Assembly: GCF_023094165.1 (NCBI RefSeq) | Contig: NZ_JALMDK010000024.1 | Coordinates: 1-64,000, forward strand | DNA length: 64,000 nt | Direction: 5' to 3' | Source of the DNA: Crossiella sp. S99.2 | Lineage (GTDB): Bacteria > Actinomycetota > Actinomycetes > Mycobacteriales > Pseudonocardiaceae | Part shown: positions 26,188-34,478 of the stretch, piece by piece | Position numbering within the stretch: position 1 is the stretch's first letter | Layout of the letters: every line of letters starts with the position of its first letter | Program-made: the position numbers and the translations under genes | The notes under the pieces: generated by a model | Told to the model about the DNA's origin: nothing | Databases searched by the model: none | The model's input: only the letters and a program-made list of their open reading frames with translations

Positions 26188-26922
26188 GTGCGGAGGCTCG
26201 ACGGCTGGCGGGTGGCCGCGCCGGTGATGTGCCTGGTCGCGGGCCTGATCTTCGCGGTCAGCCACAACGTGGCCGACGGCCATGACCTGCGCGGCGGCCG
26301 CAACACCGAGCTGCACGGCCTGGTCCGCGACGCCGAAGGCCGGGTGCATGAGGCCGAAGCCGCCCTCGGCAGGCTGCGCACCGACCTGGAAGCCCTCGAA
26401 CGCGGCGCCGCCAGCTCGGACGAGCGGGTCGGCAAGGCCCGCGGCACCGCGGCCAACCTGGCCAACCCGGCCGGCCTGAACCCGCTGCGCGGCACCGGCC
26501 TGGTGGTGACCATCAGCGACGCACCCCGCGGCCCCGACGGCCGCTACCCGGCCGATGTCCCGGTGGACGCGCTGGTGGTGCACCAGAAGGACCTGCAAAG
26601 CCTGCTGAACGCGCTGTGGGCCGGGGGCGCGGAAGCGCTCGCCGTGGCCGACCAGCGCCTGGTCAGCACCTCGGCCGTGCGCTGCATCGGCAACACGCTG
26701 CTGCTGCACGGCCGCACCTACTCCCCGCCGTATGTGATCAGCGCCATCGGCGACCCAGACAAGCTGAACTCCGCTTTGGACGCCGCAGAAGGCGTGCGAA
26801 TCTTCCGGCAGTACGCCCAGAGCTACGGCCTCGGCTACCGGGTCCAGCGACCCGATGTGGTGCGGGTGCCGGGCTATGGCGGGGCGTTACGACTGGACAA
26901 GGCACAGGAGGTGCCCCGATGA
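26188..26922 (+). CDS. DUF881 family protein
   Basis: 244 residues. An N-terminal membrane anchor (VAAPVMCLVAGLIFAVSHNV) is followed by a coiled coil (about 45-80) and a DUF881 domain with GTGLVVTISDAP, LLNALWAGGAEALAVADQRL and CIGNTLLLHGRTYSPPYVI. DUF881 proteins neighbour division genes in Actinobacteria and Firmicutes (YlxW/YlxX) and are thought to act in division or wall assembly, with no known biochemistry. The stop overlaps the sortase start by four bases. Confidence 0.9.
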   Translation: MRRLDGWRVAAPVMCLVAGLIFAVSHNVADGHDLRGGRNTELHGLVRDAEGRVHEAEAALGRLRTDLEALERGAASSDERVGKARGTAANLANPAGLNPLRGTGLVVTISDAPRGPDGRYPADVPVDALVVHQKDLQSLLNALWAGGAEALAVADQRLVSTSAVRCIGNTLLLHGRTYSPPYVISAIGDPDKLNSALDAAEGVRIFRQYAQSYGLGYRVQRPDVVRVPGYGGALRLDKAQEVPR

Positions 26923-28730
26923 CCGGCCCCCGCACGCCACAGCCGGAGGACGGCACCGAGGCGACCCAGGAAATCCACCACCGCCAGCCCCGGGAACAGC
27001 GACCGGAGCAGTGGTGGTCGGAGCCGGGCGCGGAAGCCCGCCCGGCGCCGCGCCGTCCGGAACCGCCGAGGGCGGAGCCGCAGCCGGACGCGCCGCGCCG
27101 TCCGGAGCCGCCCAGGGCCGAGTCGCACCCGGACGCGCCCCGGCGCCCCGAGCCGCCCCAGGTGTGGGTGGAGCCCGGCGAGATCCCGCCGGCCGAGGGA
27201 CGCCCGATGGCACCCCGTTTCCAGGGCGAGCCGCCCCGGGCCGACCAGCCCCGCCACCCGGCCGAGCCGCCGCGCCCGGACCCGCGGCTGTCGGGCGAGC
27301 GGTTCGAGGCCCCGCAGGCGCCAGACCAGTTCGAGCCGCCCCGCTTCGAGTCGCCGCAGGATCCGCGCGGGCACCGTGAGCCCGCACGGTTCGAGCCCCC
27401 GCACGACCCGCGCGGACAGGGTGAGCCGCACCAGTTCCAGCCGTCCAGGGACCCGCGCGGGCAAGGTGAGCCGCCGCGCTTCGAGTCGCCGCAGGATGTC
27501 CGCGGCCAGGGCGAGCCGCCGTACCCGCCGCACGAGGCGCGGATGCCGGGTGAGGGGCTGAACGAGCCGCCCCGGCCGCCGATGCGTCCCCGGGCCGAGC
27601 CGCCACGAGCCGAGCCGCCGCGTGGCGCTCGTCCGCCTGCTCCGCCGGCGGACGTCGAGCAGACCCAGCTCATCCAGCCGATCCGGCCGGACGCCCCGCC
27701 GCCCGCACCCCCGCGGGCGGTGGCGCCGCCGCCCACGCCGGAAGAGCTGACCATGCCGATCCCGCGCATCCCCGCGCGGCCGCGGCTGGACGAGCCGGAG
27801 ACCGAACTCATCCCGCGGGTCGAGGACTACGAGGACTACTCGGATCTCGCCGACCCGGATCCGGAGCCGGAACCCGAGGCCGAGGCGGCCGCGGTGCCCG
27901 CCCAGCGGCGTGAGCCGGGGCGGGTAGTGGTGCGGACCTTCGGGGAACTGCTGATCACGGCCGGACTCGTGGTGCTGCTGTTCGTGGTCTACGAGGTCTA
28001 CGTGACCGACTGGCTCTCCGCAGGCAAGCAGGCCAACGCGACCGCCGCCATGGACGACCGGTGGAAGAACCCCAGCGTGGTCAACAACAACGAACCGCAG
28101 CGGACCAACCAGTTCCAGATCGGCGAGGGGGAGGGCTTCGCCAAGGTCTTCGTGCCCGCGTTCGGGCCGGACTGGACCTACACCGTGCTGGAAGGGACCA
28201 CGGACAAGATCCTCGAGGTCGGGCCCGGTCACTACAAGGGCACCGCCTACCCCGGCCAGCCGGGCAACTTCGCCGTTGCCGGGCACCGGGTGGGCAAGGG
28301 CGCGCCGTTCAACGACATCGACCTGCTGGAGTCCTGCGACGCGATCGTGGTGGAGACCCAGAACGAGTGGTTCGTCTACCGGATGCTGCCCAAGACCGAT
28401 GAGGTCAAGGACTGGGCCAAGGGCAAGGGCGCGGACGCCAAGTGCAAGGGGGTCGCGCCGCAGGGCAAGGGCGGCAAGGACGATCCCTACGCCAAGACCG
28501 TCGGCCAGGAGATCGTGCGGCCGGAGCAGGGCGAGGTCATCGCGCCGGTGCCGTGGCGGGCCGGCAACGCCGTGCCGCCGGGCCAGCAGGCCAAGCTGAT
28601 CACCCTGACCACCTGCCACCCGCGGTTCTCCGCCCGGCAGCGACTCATCGTGCACGGCGTCCTGGTCCGCACCCAGCCGAAAGATCCGAAGGATCCCAAG
28701 GCCGTGCCAGCCGAGTTCCAGACCGGCTGA
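26919..28730 (+). CDS. Class E sortase with long Pro/Glu-rich cytoplasmic N-terminus
   Basis: 603 residues. Sortases cleave a C-terminal sorting signal (LAxTG in class E) and attach the protein to peptidoglycan. The catalytic residues are His456 (FAVAGHRVG), Cys566 (TLTTCHPRF) and Arg575 (RQRLIVHG). One membrane anchor (LLITAGLVVLLFVVYEVYV) lies at about residues 346-364. The first ~340 residues are Pro/Arg/Glu-rich with near-repeats of RRPEPPRAE and DPRGQGEP units, a much longer tail than in most sortases. ATG start overlaps the DUF881 stop, so the pair is coupled. Confidence 0.92.
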   Translation: MTGPRTPQPEDGTEATQEIHHRQPREQRPEQWWSEPGAEARPAPRRPEPPRAEPQPDAPRRPEPPRAESHPDAPRRPEPPQVWVEPGEIPPAEGRPMAPRFQGEPPRADQPRHPAEPPRPDPRLSGERFEAPQAPDQFEPPRFESPQDPRGHREPARFEPPHDPRGQGEPHQFQPSRDPRGQGEPPRFESPQDVRGQGEPPYPPHEARMPGEGLNEPPRPPMRPRAEPPRAEPPRGARPPAPPADVEQTQLIQPIRPDAPPPAPPRAVAPPPTPEELTMPIPRIPARPRLDEPETELIPRVEDYEDYSDLADPDPEPEPEAEAAAVPAQRREPGRVVVRTFGELLITAGLVVLLFVVYEVYVTDWLSAGKQANATAAMDDRWKNPSVVNNNEPQRTNQFQIGEGEGFAKVFVPAFGPDWTYTVLEGTTDKILEVGPGHYKGTAYPGQPGNFAVAGHRVGKGAPFNDIDLLESCDAIVVETQNEWFVYRMLPKTDEVKDWAKGKGADAKCKGVAPQGKGGKDDPYAKTVGQEIVRPEQGEVIAPVPWRAGNAVPPGQQAKLITLTTCHPRFSARQRLIVHGVLVRTQPKDPKDPKAVPAEFQTG

Positions 28731-28747
28731 AAGGTACGGTTGGCCTC

Positions 28748-28906
28748 GTGTACAGCTGGATCTGGCGGCACCTGCCTGGGCCGTTGCCGCTGCGACTGCT
28801 GCTGGCAGCGGTCCTGATCGTCGGCGTGGTGGCACTGCTGTTGTTCGTGGTGTTCCCGTGGATCGAACCGATGCTGCCGTTCAACCAGGTCACCACCGGG
28901 CAGTGA
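28748..28906 (+). CDS. Small single-span membrane protein
   Basis: 52 residues: YSWIWRHLPGPLPLRLLLAA leads into a helix rich in Val/Leu and ends VFPWIEPMLPFNQVTTGQ. It lies 17 bases after the sortase stop and 32 bases before pabA. It is of a type regularly seen at this position in Actinobacteria, but I know of no function. GTG start with a weak AAAGG upstream. Confidence 0.75.
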   Translation: MYSWIWRHLPGPLPLRLLLAAVLIVGVVALLLFVVFPWIEPMLPFNQVTTGQ

Positions 28907-28938
28907 ATCCCGTTCGACGCGCGCCGTAAGCTGGCCCG

Positions 28939-29577
28939 GTGCGGGTACTGGTGGTCGACAACTACGACAGCTTCGTCTACAACCTGGTCCAGTACCTGGC
29001 CCAGCTCGGAGCCGAATGCGTCGTGCGACGAAACGACTCGGTGGAGCCGGCCGAGGTCGACCAGGCCGACGGCGTGCTGCTCAGTCCTGGACCGGGCACC
29101 CCGGAGCGGGCCGGCCGGACCATCGAGATCATCCGGCGCTGCGCCGAGCTGACCAAGCCCGCCCTTGGCGTCTGCCTCGGCCATCAGGCCATGGGGGTGG
29201 CCTGGGGCGCGACCGTGGACCGGGCGCCGGAGCTGCTGCACGGCAAGACCAGCCAGGTGCACCACACCGGCGCCGGCGTGCTCGCCGGGCTGCCCGACCC
29301 GTTCACCGCCACCCGCTACCACTCGCTGACCGTGCTGGAAGAGACCATCCCTGCCGAGTTCGAGGTGACCGGGCGGACCGAGTCCGGCGTGGTCATGGCC
29401 ATGCGGCACCGCGAGCTGCCCATCCACGGCGTGCAGTTCCACCCCGAGTCGGTGCTCACCGACGGCGGCCACCGGATGCTGGCCAACTGGCTGGCCATCG
29501 CCGGGCACCCGGTGCCCGAACCCACCGTCGCCGCCCTGGAGCAGGGCATGCGCGAGGTGGCCGCCGCCGCTCGCTGA
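28939..29577 (+). CDS. pabA: Aminodeoxychorismate/anthranilate synthase component II (glutamine amidotransferase)
   Basis: 212 residues, class I glutamine amidotransferase that supplies ammonia to chorismate for folate (PabB) or tryptophan (TrpE). The catalytic triad is Cys in GVCLGHQAMG plus His and Glu in GVQFHPESVL. The N-terminus VLVVDNYDSFVYNLVQYL is diagnostic. No component I gene is nearby, so it may serve both pathways; mycobacterial annotation calls the same locus trpG. It is convergent with pknB over a bidirectional terminator. Confidence 0.94.
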   Translation: MRVLVVDNYDSFVYNLVQYLAQLGAECVVRRNDSVEPAEVDQADGVLLSPGPGTPERAGRTIEIIRRCAELTKPALGVCLGHQAMGVAWGATVDRAPELLHGKTSQVHHTGAGVLAGLPDPFTATRYHSLTVLEETIPAEFEVTGRTESGVVMAMRHRELPIHGVQFHPESVLTDGGHRMLANWLAIAGHPVPEPTVAALEQGMREVAAAAR

Positions 29578-29594
29578 CACCCGCCCCGGAACAC

Positions 29595-29634
29595 ACAACG
29601 GCCCGGCCCCCGCGAAGGGGTGCCGGGCCGTTGT
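29595..29634. terminator. Bidirectional terminator between pabA and pknB
   Basis: A 13-bp stem (29595-29607 with 29622-29634) continues with a 4-bp CCCC/GGGG stem and one bulge. It separates two convergent genes. Confidence 0.9.
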
Positions 29635-29646
29635 CGTCGCTACGGG

Positions 29647-31602
29647 TCAGCCGCCGCCCTTGGGGGTGGTGCTGGTCGGTGAGCCGCCGCCGAGCTTGCC
29701 GACCTGGATCTGGATGGTCTGCGTCTTCGACACCGGGTCACCGGCGACCGGCTTGGAGTCCATGATCCGGCCGAACTCGCTGATGCTGCCGCTCACCTCG
29801 ACCTTGCTGAAGCTGCCGGTCCAGCCGAACTCCTGCAGCTTCGACCGGGCCTCGCTCTCGGTCATGCCCTCGATGTTGGGCATGGTGAACTGGTCGTTCT
29901 TGGAGATGCTCAGCGTCACCGTGGCACCGGGCCGCACCGAGGTGCCGCCTGCCGGGGTCTGCGCGACCACCTCGAGCTGTGGCTTGTTGGAGCTGACTTC
30001 CTTGATCTCCACCCGCAGACCGAGGCCCTCCAGGTTGCCGCGCGCGGCGGTGCTGGACTGGCCGATCACATTCTGCACGGTGACCCGGTCCTGCGCCTTG
30101 CCCACGGTGATGCTGACCAGCGAGTCCTTCGGCGCCTTGGTGTTGGCCGACGGCGTCTGCGACTGCACCTTGCCGACCTGCTTGGAGTCCTCGACCGCGG
30201 TCTCGGTGGGGTTCGCGCTGAGCTTGAGCCCGGCGGCGGTGAGCATCGTCTCGGCCTCGCTCGGGGTCTTGCCCTTGAGGTCGGGAACGGTCACCTCCTC
30301 CGGACCGCTGCCGATGTTCAGCGTGATCTCCGCGTCCTTCTTGACCGCGGAGCCCTCGGCCGGGTTGACCGAGACCACCCGGTTCAGCTCTTCCGGCTTG
30401 GAGACGACCTTCTGCAGGTTCGGGGTCTTGGTGAACCCGGCGCTGGCGATGTCCTGCCGCGCCTGCACCTCGGTCTTGCCGAAGACCTTCGGGACCGTGG
30501 CGGTGTCACCGCCGCCGTTGGAGTTCCCGCTGAGCAGCGGGCCCAGCAGGAAGGCGAGCAGGATCAGCAGCGCCACGCCGAGGGCGACCGCCACCGCGAC
30601 GAAGATGGTCTTGCGCCGCTTCTCCCGGCGCTCCTCCTCATCGTCGTCACCGTCGGCCAGCGCCTCGGGCCGGTGCTTGCCCTGGATCACCTGGGTGGCG
30701 CCGCCACCGCCGACGATCGAGGTGCGCTCGTCCTCCGACATCACCATCGGCGCCAGCGGCCGCTGCCCGGAGAGCACCCGCACCAGGTCGCCGCGCATCT
30801 CGCCGGCGGACTGGTAGCGGTTGGCCGGGTTCTTGCTCATCGCCTTGAGCACGATGGCATCCAGCACCGCGGGCACCTGCGGGTTGACCTGCGAGGGCGA
30901 CCTGGGGTCCTCGCGCACGTGCTGGTAGGCCACGGCCACCGGGGAGTCACCGGTGAACGGCGGCTCGCCGGTCATCAGCTCGAAGAGCACGCAGCCGGTG
31001 GCGTAGACGTCGCTGCGCGCGTCCACCGCCTCGCCGCGGGCCTGCTCCGGGGAGAGGTACTGCGCGGTTCCTATCACCGCCGCGGTCTGGGTGACCGCGG
31101 CCTGGCCGTCGTGCACGGCCCTGGCGATGCCGAAGTCCATCACCTTCACGGCGCCGGACTTGGTGATCATCACGTTGGCCGGCTTCACGTCCCGGTGCAC
31201 GATGCCGTGCCGGTGGCTGAAGTCCAGTGCCGCGCAGACGTCGGCCATGACCTCCATGGCCCGGCGCGCGGGCAGCGGGCCCTCGGTCTTGACGATGTCG
31301 CGCAGCGTCTTGCCGTCGACGAACTCCATCACGATGTACGGCAGCGGGCCGTACTCGGTCTGCGTCTCGCCGGTGTCGTACACGGCGACGATCGCGGGAT
31401 GGTTCAAGGAGGCGGCGTTCTGCGCTTCCCGGCGGAAGCGCAGCTGGAACTGCGGGTCGCGGGCGAGATCGGCGCGCAGCACCTTGACCGCCACGTCGCG
31501 ACCCAGACGAACGTCCCGGCCCTTGTGGACCTCGGACATACCGCCATAGCCGAGCGTTTCGCCCAGCTCATAGCGGTTGGAGAGCAGTCGCGGAGTGCTC
31601 AT
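29647..31602 (-). CDS. pknB: PASTA-domain Ser/Thr protein kinase PknB
   Basis: 651 residues. It is a transmembrane kinase sensing muropeptides or lipid II and controlling wall synthesis and division. The ATP-binding lysine is Lys40 (VAVKVL), the catalytic loop HRDVKPAN has Asp138, and DFG is intact. The activation loop TQTAAVIGTAQYLSPEQ contains the autophosphorylated threonines. One membrane helix lies near residues 332-354. Four extracellular PASTA repeats follow (about 365-640), each opening with a VP-D/F-x-GK-type or similar motif. It is the last gene of the leftward fhaA-fhaB-pstP-rodA-pbpA-pknA-pknB operon. Confidence 0.97.
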   Translation of the reverse strand: MSTPRLLSNRYELGETLGYGGMSEVHKGRDVRLGRDVAVKVLRADLARDPQFQLRFRREAQNAASLNHPAIVAVYDTGETQTEYGPLPYIVMEFVDGKTLRDIVKTEGPLPARRAMEVMADVCAALDFSHRHGIVHRDVKPANVMITKSGAVKVMDFGIARAVHDGQAAVTQTAAVIGTAQYLSPEQARGEAVDARSDVYATGCVLFELMTGEPPFTGDSPVAVAYQHVREDPRSPSQVNPQVPAVLDAIVLKAMSKNPANRYQSAGEMRGDLVRVLSGQRPLAPMVMSEDERTSIVGGGGATQVIQGKHRPEALADGDDDEEERREKRRKTIFVAVAVALGVALLILLAFLLGPLLSGNSNGGGDTATVPKVFGKTEVQARQDIASAGFTKTPNLQKVVSKPEELNRVVSVNPAEGSAVKKDAEITLNIGSGPEEVTVPDLKGKTPSEAETMLTAAGLKLSANPTETAVEDSKQVGKVQSQTPSANTKAPKDSLVSITVGKAQDRVTVQNVIGQSSTAARGNLEGLGLRVEIKEVSSNKPQLEVVAQTPAGGTSVRPGATVTLSISKNDQFTMPNIEGMTESEARSKLQEFGWTGSFSKVEVSGSISEFGRIMDSKPVAGDPVSKTQTIQIQVGKLGGGSPTSTTPKGGG

Positions 31603-31668
31603 CGGTGCCTTGTCCCGCTCCTCGTCGACGGTGGTCTATTCATGTCATGTAGCTGCTGCGGCCGCACG

Positions 31669-33009
31669 TCAACCGTCCTCGTGCGGGGTGCAGCGCAGGG
31701 TCACGTCCGACCCCGCGGACAGCTGGCCAACCGGAGTCACCTCGGTGACCACGCACCGTGCCGGATCGGCTGGCCGTTGGCCGTCCTTGGTCCACACCTC
31801 GCTGTGCAGACCGGATTTCGTGAGCCGGTCGGCCGCCTCCGAAGCCGCCCGTCCCACGTACTCAGCCGGATTCACCTGTACGGACCCCTGGCTGGCAGTG
31901 CGCATGAACTCACTGATGACCCATGCTGCCAAAACCAGTGCCGCCACCGCGAATACCGCTATCACCAGCCACAGGCCGGTCCGGCGGGTGCGCGCCGGTC
32001 CCGGGTGGCGGGTCATGCCGACCGGGGTGAACTGCCCCGTCCCGTGTCCGAGCACCGGGATCCCCGGCGCGGACATGGGGGTGATGGGCCCGCCCGGACC
32101 CAGCTGGGGCGGGCCGAGGGGAACCCCGACCGGCGCCTGCGGCATGGACAGTCCGGAGGGCACCGGCAACGGGCGCCCGGCCCGCACCGCGGCCACCGCG
32201 ACCGCGAACTCGCCGCCGCTGCGATACCGCTGTCGCGGGTCTTTGATCAGGGTCGCCTCGATCAGCGCCCGCGGACCCGGTGGCACGTCCGGCGGCAGCG
32301 GCGGGGCGAGATCCCTGATGTGCATCATGGCCACGGTGACCGAGTTGTCGGACAGGAACGGGCGATGCCCGGCCAGGCACTCGTAGCCGACCACGGCCAG
32401 CGAGTACACATCGCTGGCCGGCTCCGCCTCCGAACCCAGCGCCTGTTCCGGCGCGATGTAGTGCGCGGTGCCCATCACCATGCCGGATCGGGTGACCGGC
32501 GCGGCGTGTGCGGCCTTGGCGATGCCGAAGTCGGTCAGCTTCACCTTGCCGTGCGGGGTGACCAGGATGTTGCCGGGTTTGACATCGCGGTGCACCAGCC
32601 CGCGCTCGTGCGCGGCCTGCAACGCGTGCCCGGCCTGCTCCAGCACGTCCATGGTGCGCTCGGCGTTGAGCCTGCCCTGCCCGGCGATGATCGCGGCCAG
32701 CGGATCGCCCTCGACCAGCTCCATCACCAGGTAAGCGGTGTCCTGCGGGCCGTCGGGCACGGCGGCCGTCTCGCCGTAGTCGTGCACCGCGGCGATGTTC
32801 GGGTGGTTCAGCGAGGCGGTCATCCTGGCCTCGGTGCGGAAGCGGTGCAGGAACTCCGCGTCCCCGGTCAGCTCCGGCTTGAGCACCTTGATCGCGACCC
32901 GCCGGTCCAGCCTGGTGTCGGCGGCCTCCCACACCTCGCCCATGCCACCGACCGCGATCCGCCTGGCGAGGCGATAGCGGTCGGCGAGCAACTGGCCGGA
33001 GGTGAGCAT
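31669..33009 (-). CDS. pknA: Ser/Thr protein kinase PknA, with PASTA-like ectodomain
   Basis: 446 residues. Kinase domain: Lys41 (VAIKVLKPEL), HRDVKPGN with Asp142, DFGIAK and APE-like IAPEQALG. A Pro-rich juxtamembrane linker precedes one membrane helix (LWLVIAVFAVAALVLAAWVI). The ~75-residue extracytoplasmic end (VNPAEYVGRAASEAADRLTK, then VTPVGQLSAGSDVTLRC) has the layout of one degenerate PASTA domain; M. tuberculosis PknA lacks this. It lies two bases after pbpA and 66 bases before pknB in the operon. Confidence 0.93.
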   Translation of the reverse strand: MLTSGQLLADRYRLARRIAVGGMGEVWEAADTRLDRRVAIKVLKPELTGDAEFLHRFRTEARMTASLNHPNIAAVHDYGETAAVPDGPQDTAYLVMELVEGDPLAAIIAGQGRLNAERTMDVLEQAGHALQAAHERGLVHRDVKPGNILVTPHGKVKLTDFGIAKAAHAAPVTRSGMVMGTAHYIAPEQALGSEAEPASDVYSLAVVGYECLAGHRPFLSDNSVTVAMMHIRDLAPPLPPDVPPGPRALIEATLIKDPRQRYRSGGEFAVAVAAVRAGRPLPVPSGLSMPQAPVGVPLGPPQLGPGGPITPMSAPGIPVLGHGTGQFTPVGMTRHPGPARTRRTGLWLVIAVFAVAALVLAAWVISEFMRTASQGSVQVNPAEYVGRAASEAADRLTKSGLHSEVWTKDGQRPADPARCVVTEVTPVGQLSAGSDVTLRCTPHEDG

Positions 33010-33011
33010 GC

Positions 33012-34478
33012 TCAGCCACCTCCGAGGAAGGCGCCGATGACGCCGCGGCCGATCGGCGCGGCCACCGTGCCGCCGGTGGCGTCCTGGCCGCGGTCGCCGC
33101 CGTTCTCCACGATCACCGCGACCGCGATCTTCGGGTCCTCGGCCGGGGCGAAGGCGGCGTACCAGGCGTGCGGGTTGTTCGCCTTCGGGTTGGCGCCGTG
33201 CTCGGCGGTGCCGGTCTTGGAGGCGATGGTGACGCCGGAGATCTTGCCGCCACCGGCGGTCCGCGACTCCGACTGGATCATCATCTCCTTGAGCGTGGCC
33301 GCGGTCGCCGAGGAGATCGCGGTGCCCGAGCGGACCGGGTCGTTCTCCTGCAGCACGGTGACATCGCGCAGGATCTGGCTGACCAGCTGCGGTTCCATCC
33401 GCACCCCGCCGTTGGCGATGGTCGCCGCCACCACCGCGTCCTGCAACGGGGTCAGCCGCACATCGCGCTGGCCGATGCCGCTCTGGCCGAGCGCCGCCTT
33501 GTCCGGGATGTCGCCGAGGGAGGAGCCAGCCACGCCGATCGGGATCTTCTGCCCCTGCTCGCCGATGCCGAACTTCTCCGCCTGCTGGCGCAGCTTGGTC
33601 TCGCCGAGCTGGATGGCCAGGTCCACGAACGCGGTGTTGCAGGACCGGGCCAGCGCCTCGATCAGCGGCGCGGTCTCACCGCCGCCGCAGCGGTTGCCGT
33701 TGAAGTTCTCCAGCTGGTTGTTGGTGCCCGGCAGGGTGATCGTGGGCGCCGCGGTCAGCGGGCTGTCCTTGGTGAACCCGTTCTCCAGCGCGGCCGCGGC
33801 GGTGACCATCTTGAAGGTCGAGCCGGGCGGGTAGGTCTCCCCCACGGCCCGGTTCAGCGACGGCTTCTTCGGGTCCTTGGTCAGCTCGCCCCAGGCCTTC
33901 TGCTGCGCCTCGGTGTCGTGCGCGGAAAGCACGTTCGGGTCGAAGGACGGGGTGGAGACCATGGCCAGGATCCGGCCGGTCTTCGGGTCCATCGCCACCA
34001 CGGCGCCGCTGAACTTCTTGTCCGTCATCGCCTTGTAGGCGAACTGCTGGACCTTGGGCACGATCGTGGTCTGCACGCTGCCGCCACGCGGGTCCCGCCC
34101 GGTGATCAGGTCGGAGAGCCTGCGGCCGAACAGCAGCGGGTCGGAGCCGTTGAGCACCGAGTCCTGCGCCTTCTCCAGCCCGGTCGCGCCGTAGTTGGAG
34201 GAGTAGTAGCCGGTGATCGGCGCGTACACCGGTCCCTCGGTGTACTTGCGCAGGTACTTCAGCCGCCCGGTGGTGTTCTCCACGGTGGCCATCAGCTGAC
34301 CGCCTGCCGCGCTGATCTGCCCGCGCTGCCGGGAGTACTCCTCCAGCAGCACCCGGCTGTTGCGCGGGTCGTTGCGGTAGGTGTCGGCCTTGATCACCTG
34401 GATGTAGGTGCCGTTGGCCAGCAGCATCAGGACCATCACCATGACGGCGAGCGCCACCCGGCGCAGTGGTGCGTTCAT
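33012..34478 (-). CDS. pbpA: Penicillin-binding protein 2 / PbpA (class B transpeptidase)
   Basis: 488 residues. It is a membrane-anchored transpeptidase that cross-links peptidoglycan. Active-site motifs: SxxK as Ser220-Thr-Phe-Lys223 (PPGSTFKM), SCN in ALARSCNTAF, and KTGTAEHG. The N-terminal anchor is LRRVALAVMVMVLMLLANGTY. It pairs with the polymerase RodA encoded immediately upstream (four-base overlap). In mycobacteria PbpA is regulated by PknB. Confidence 0.96.
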   Translation of the reverse strand: MNAPLRRVALAVMVMVLMLLANGTYIQVIKADTYRNDPRNSRVLLEEYSRQRGQISAAGGQLMATVENTTGRLKYLRKYTEGPVYAPITGYYSSNYGATGLEKAQDSVLNGSDPLLFGRRLSDLITGRDPRGGSVQTTIVPKVQQFAYKAMTDKKFSGAVVAMDPKTGRILAMVSTPSFDPNVLSAHDTEAQQKAWGELTKDPKKPSLNRAVGETYPPGSTFKMVTAAAALENGFTKDSPLTAAPTITLPGTNNQLENFNGNRCGGGETAPLIEALARSCNTAFVDLAIQLGETKLRQQAEKFGIGEQGQKIPIGVAGSSLGDIPDKAALGQSGIGQRDVRLTPLQDAVVAATIANGGVRMEPQLVSQILRDVTVLQENDPVRSGTAISSATAATLKEMMIQSESRTAGGGKISGVTIASKTGTAEHGANPKANNPHAWYAAFAPAEDPKIAVAVIVENGGDRGQDATGGTVAAPIGRGVIGAFLGGG

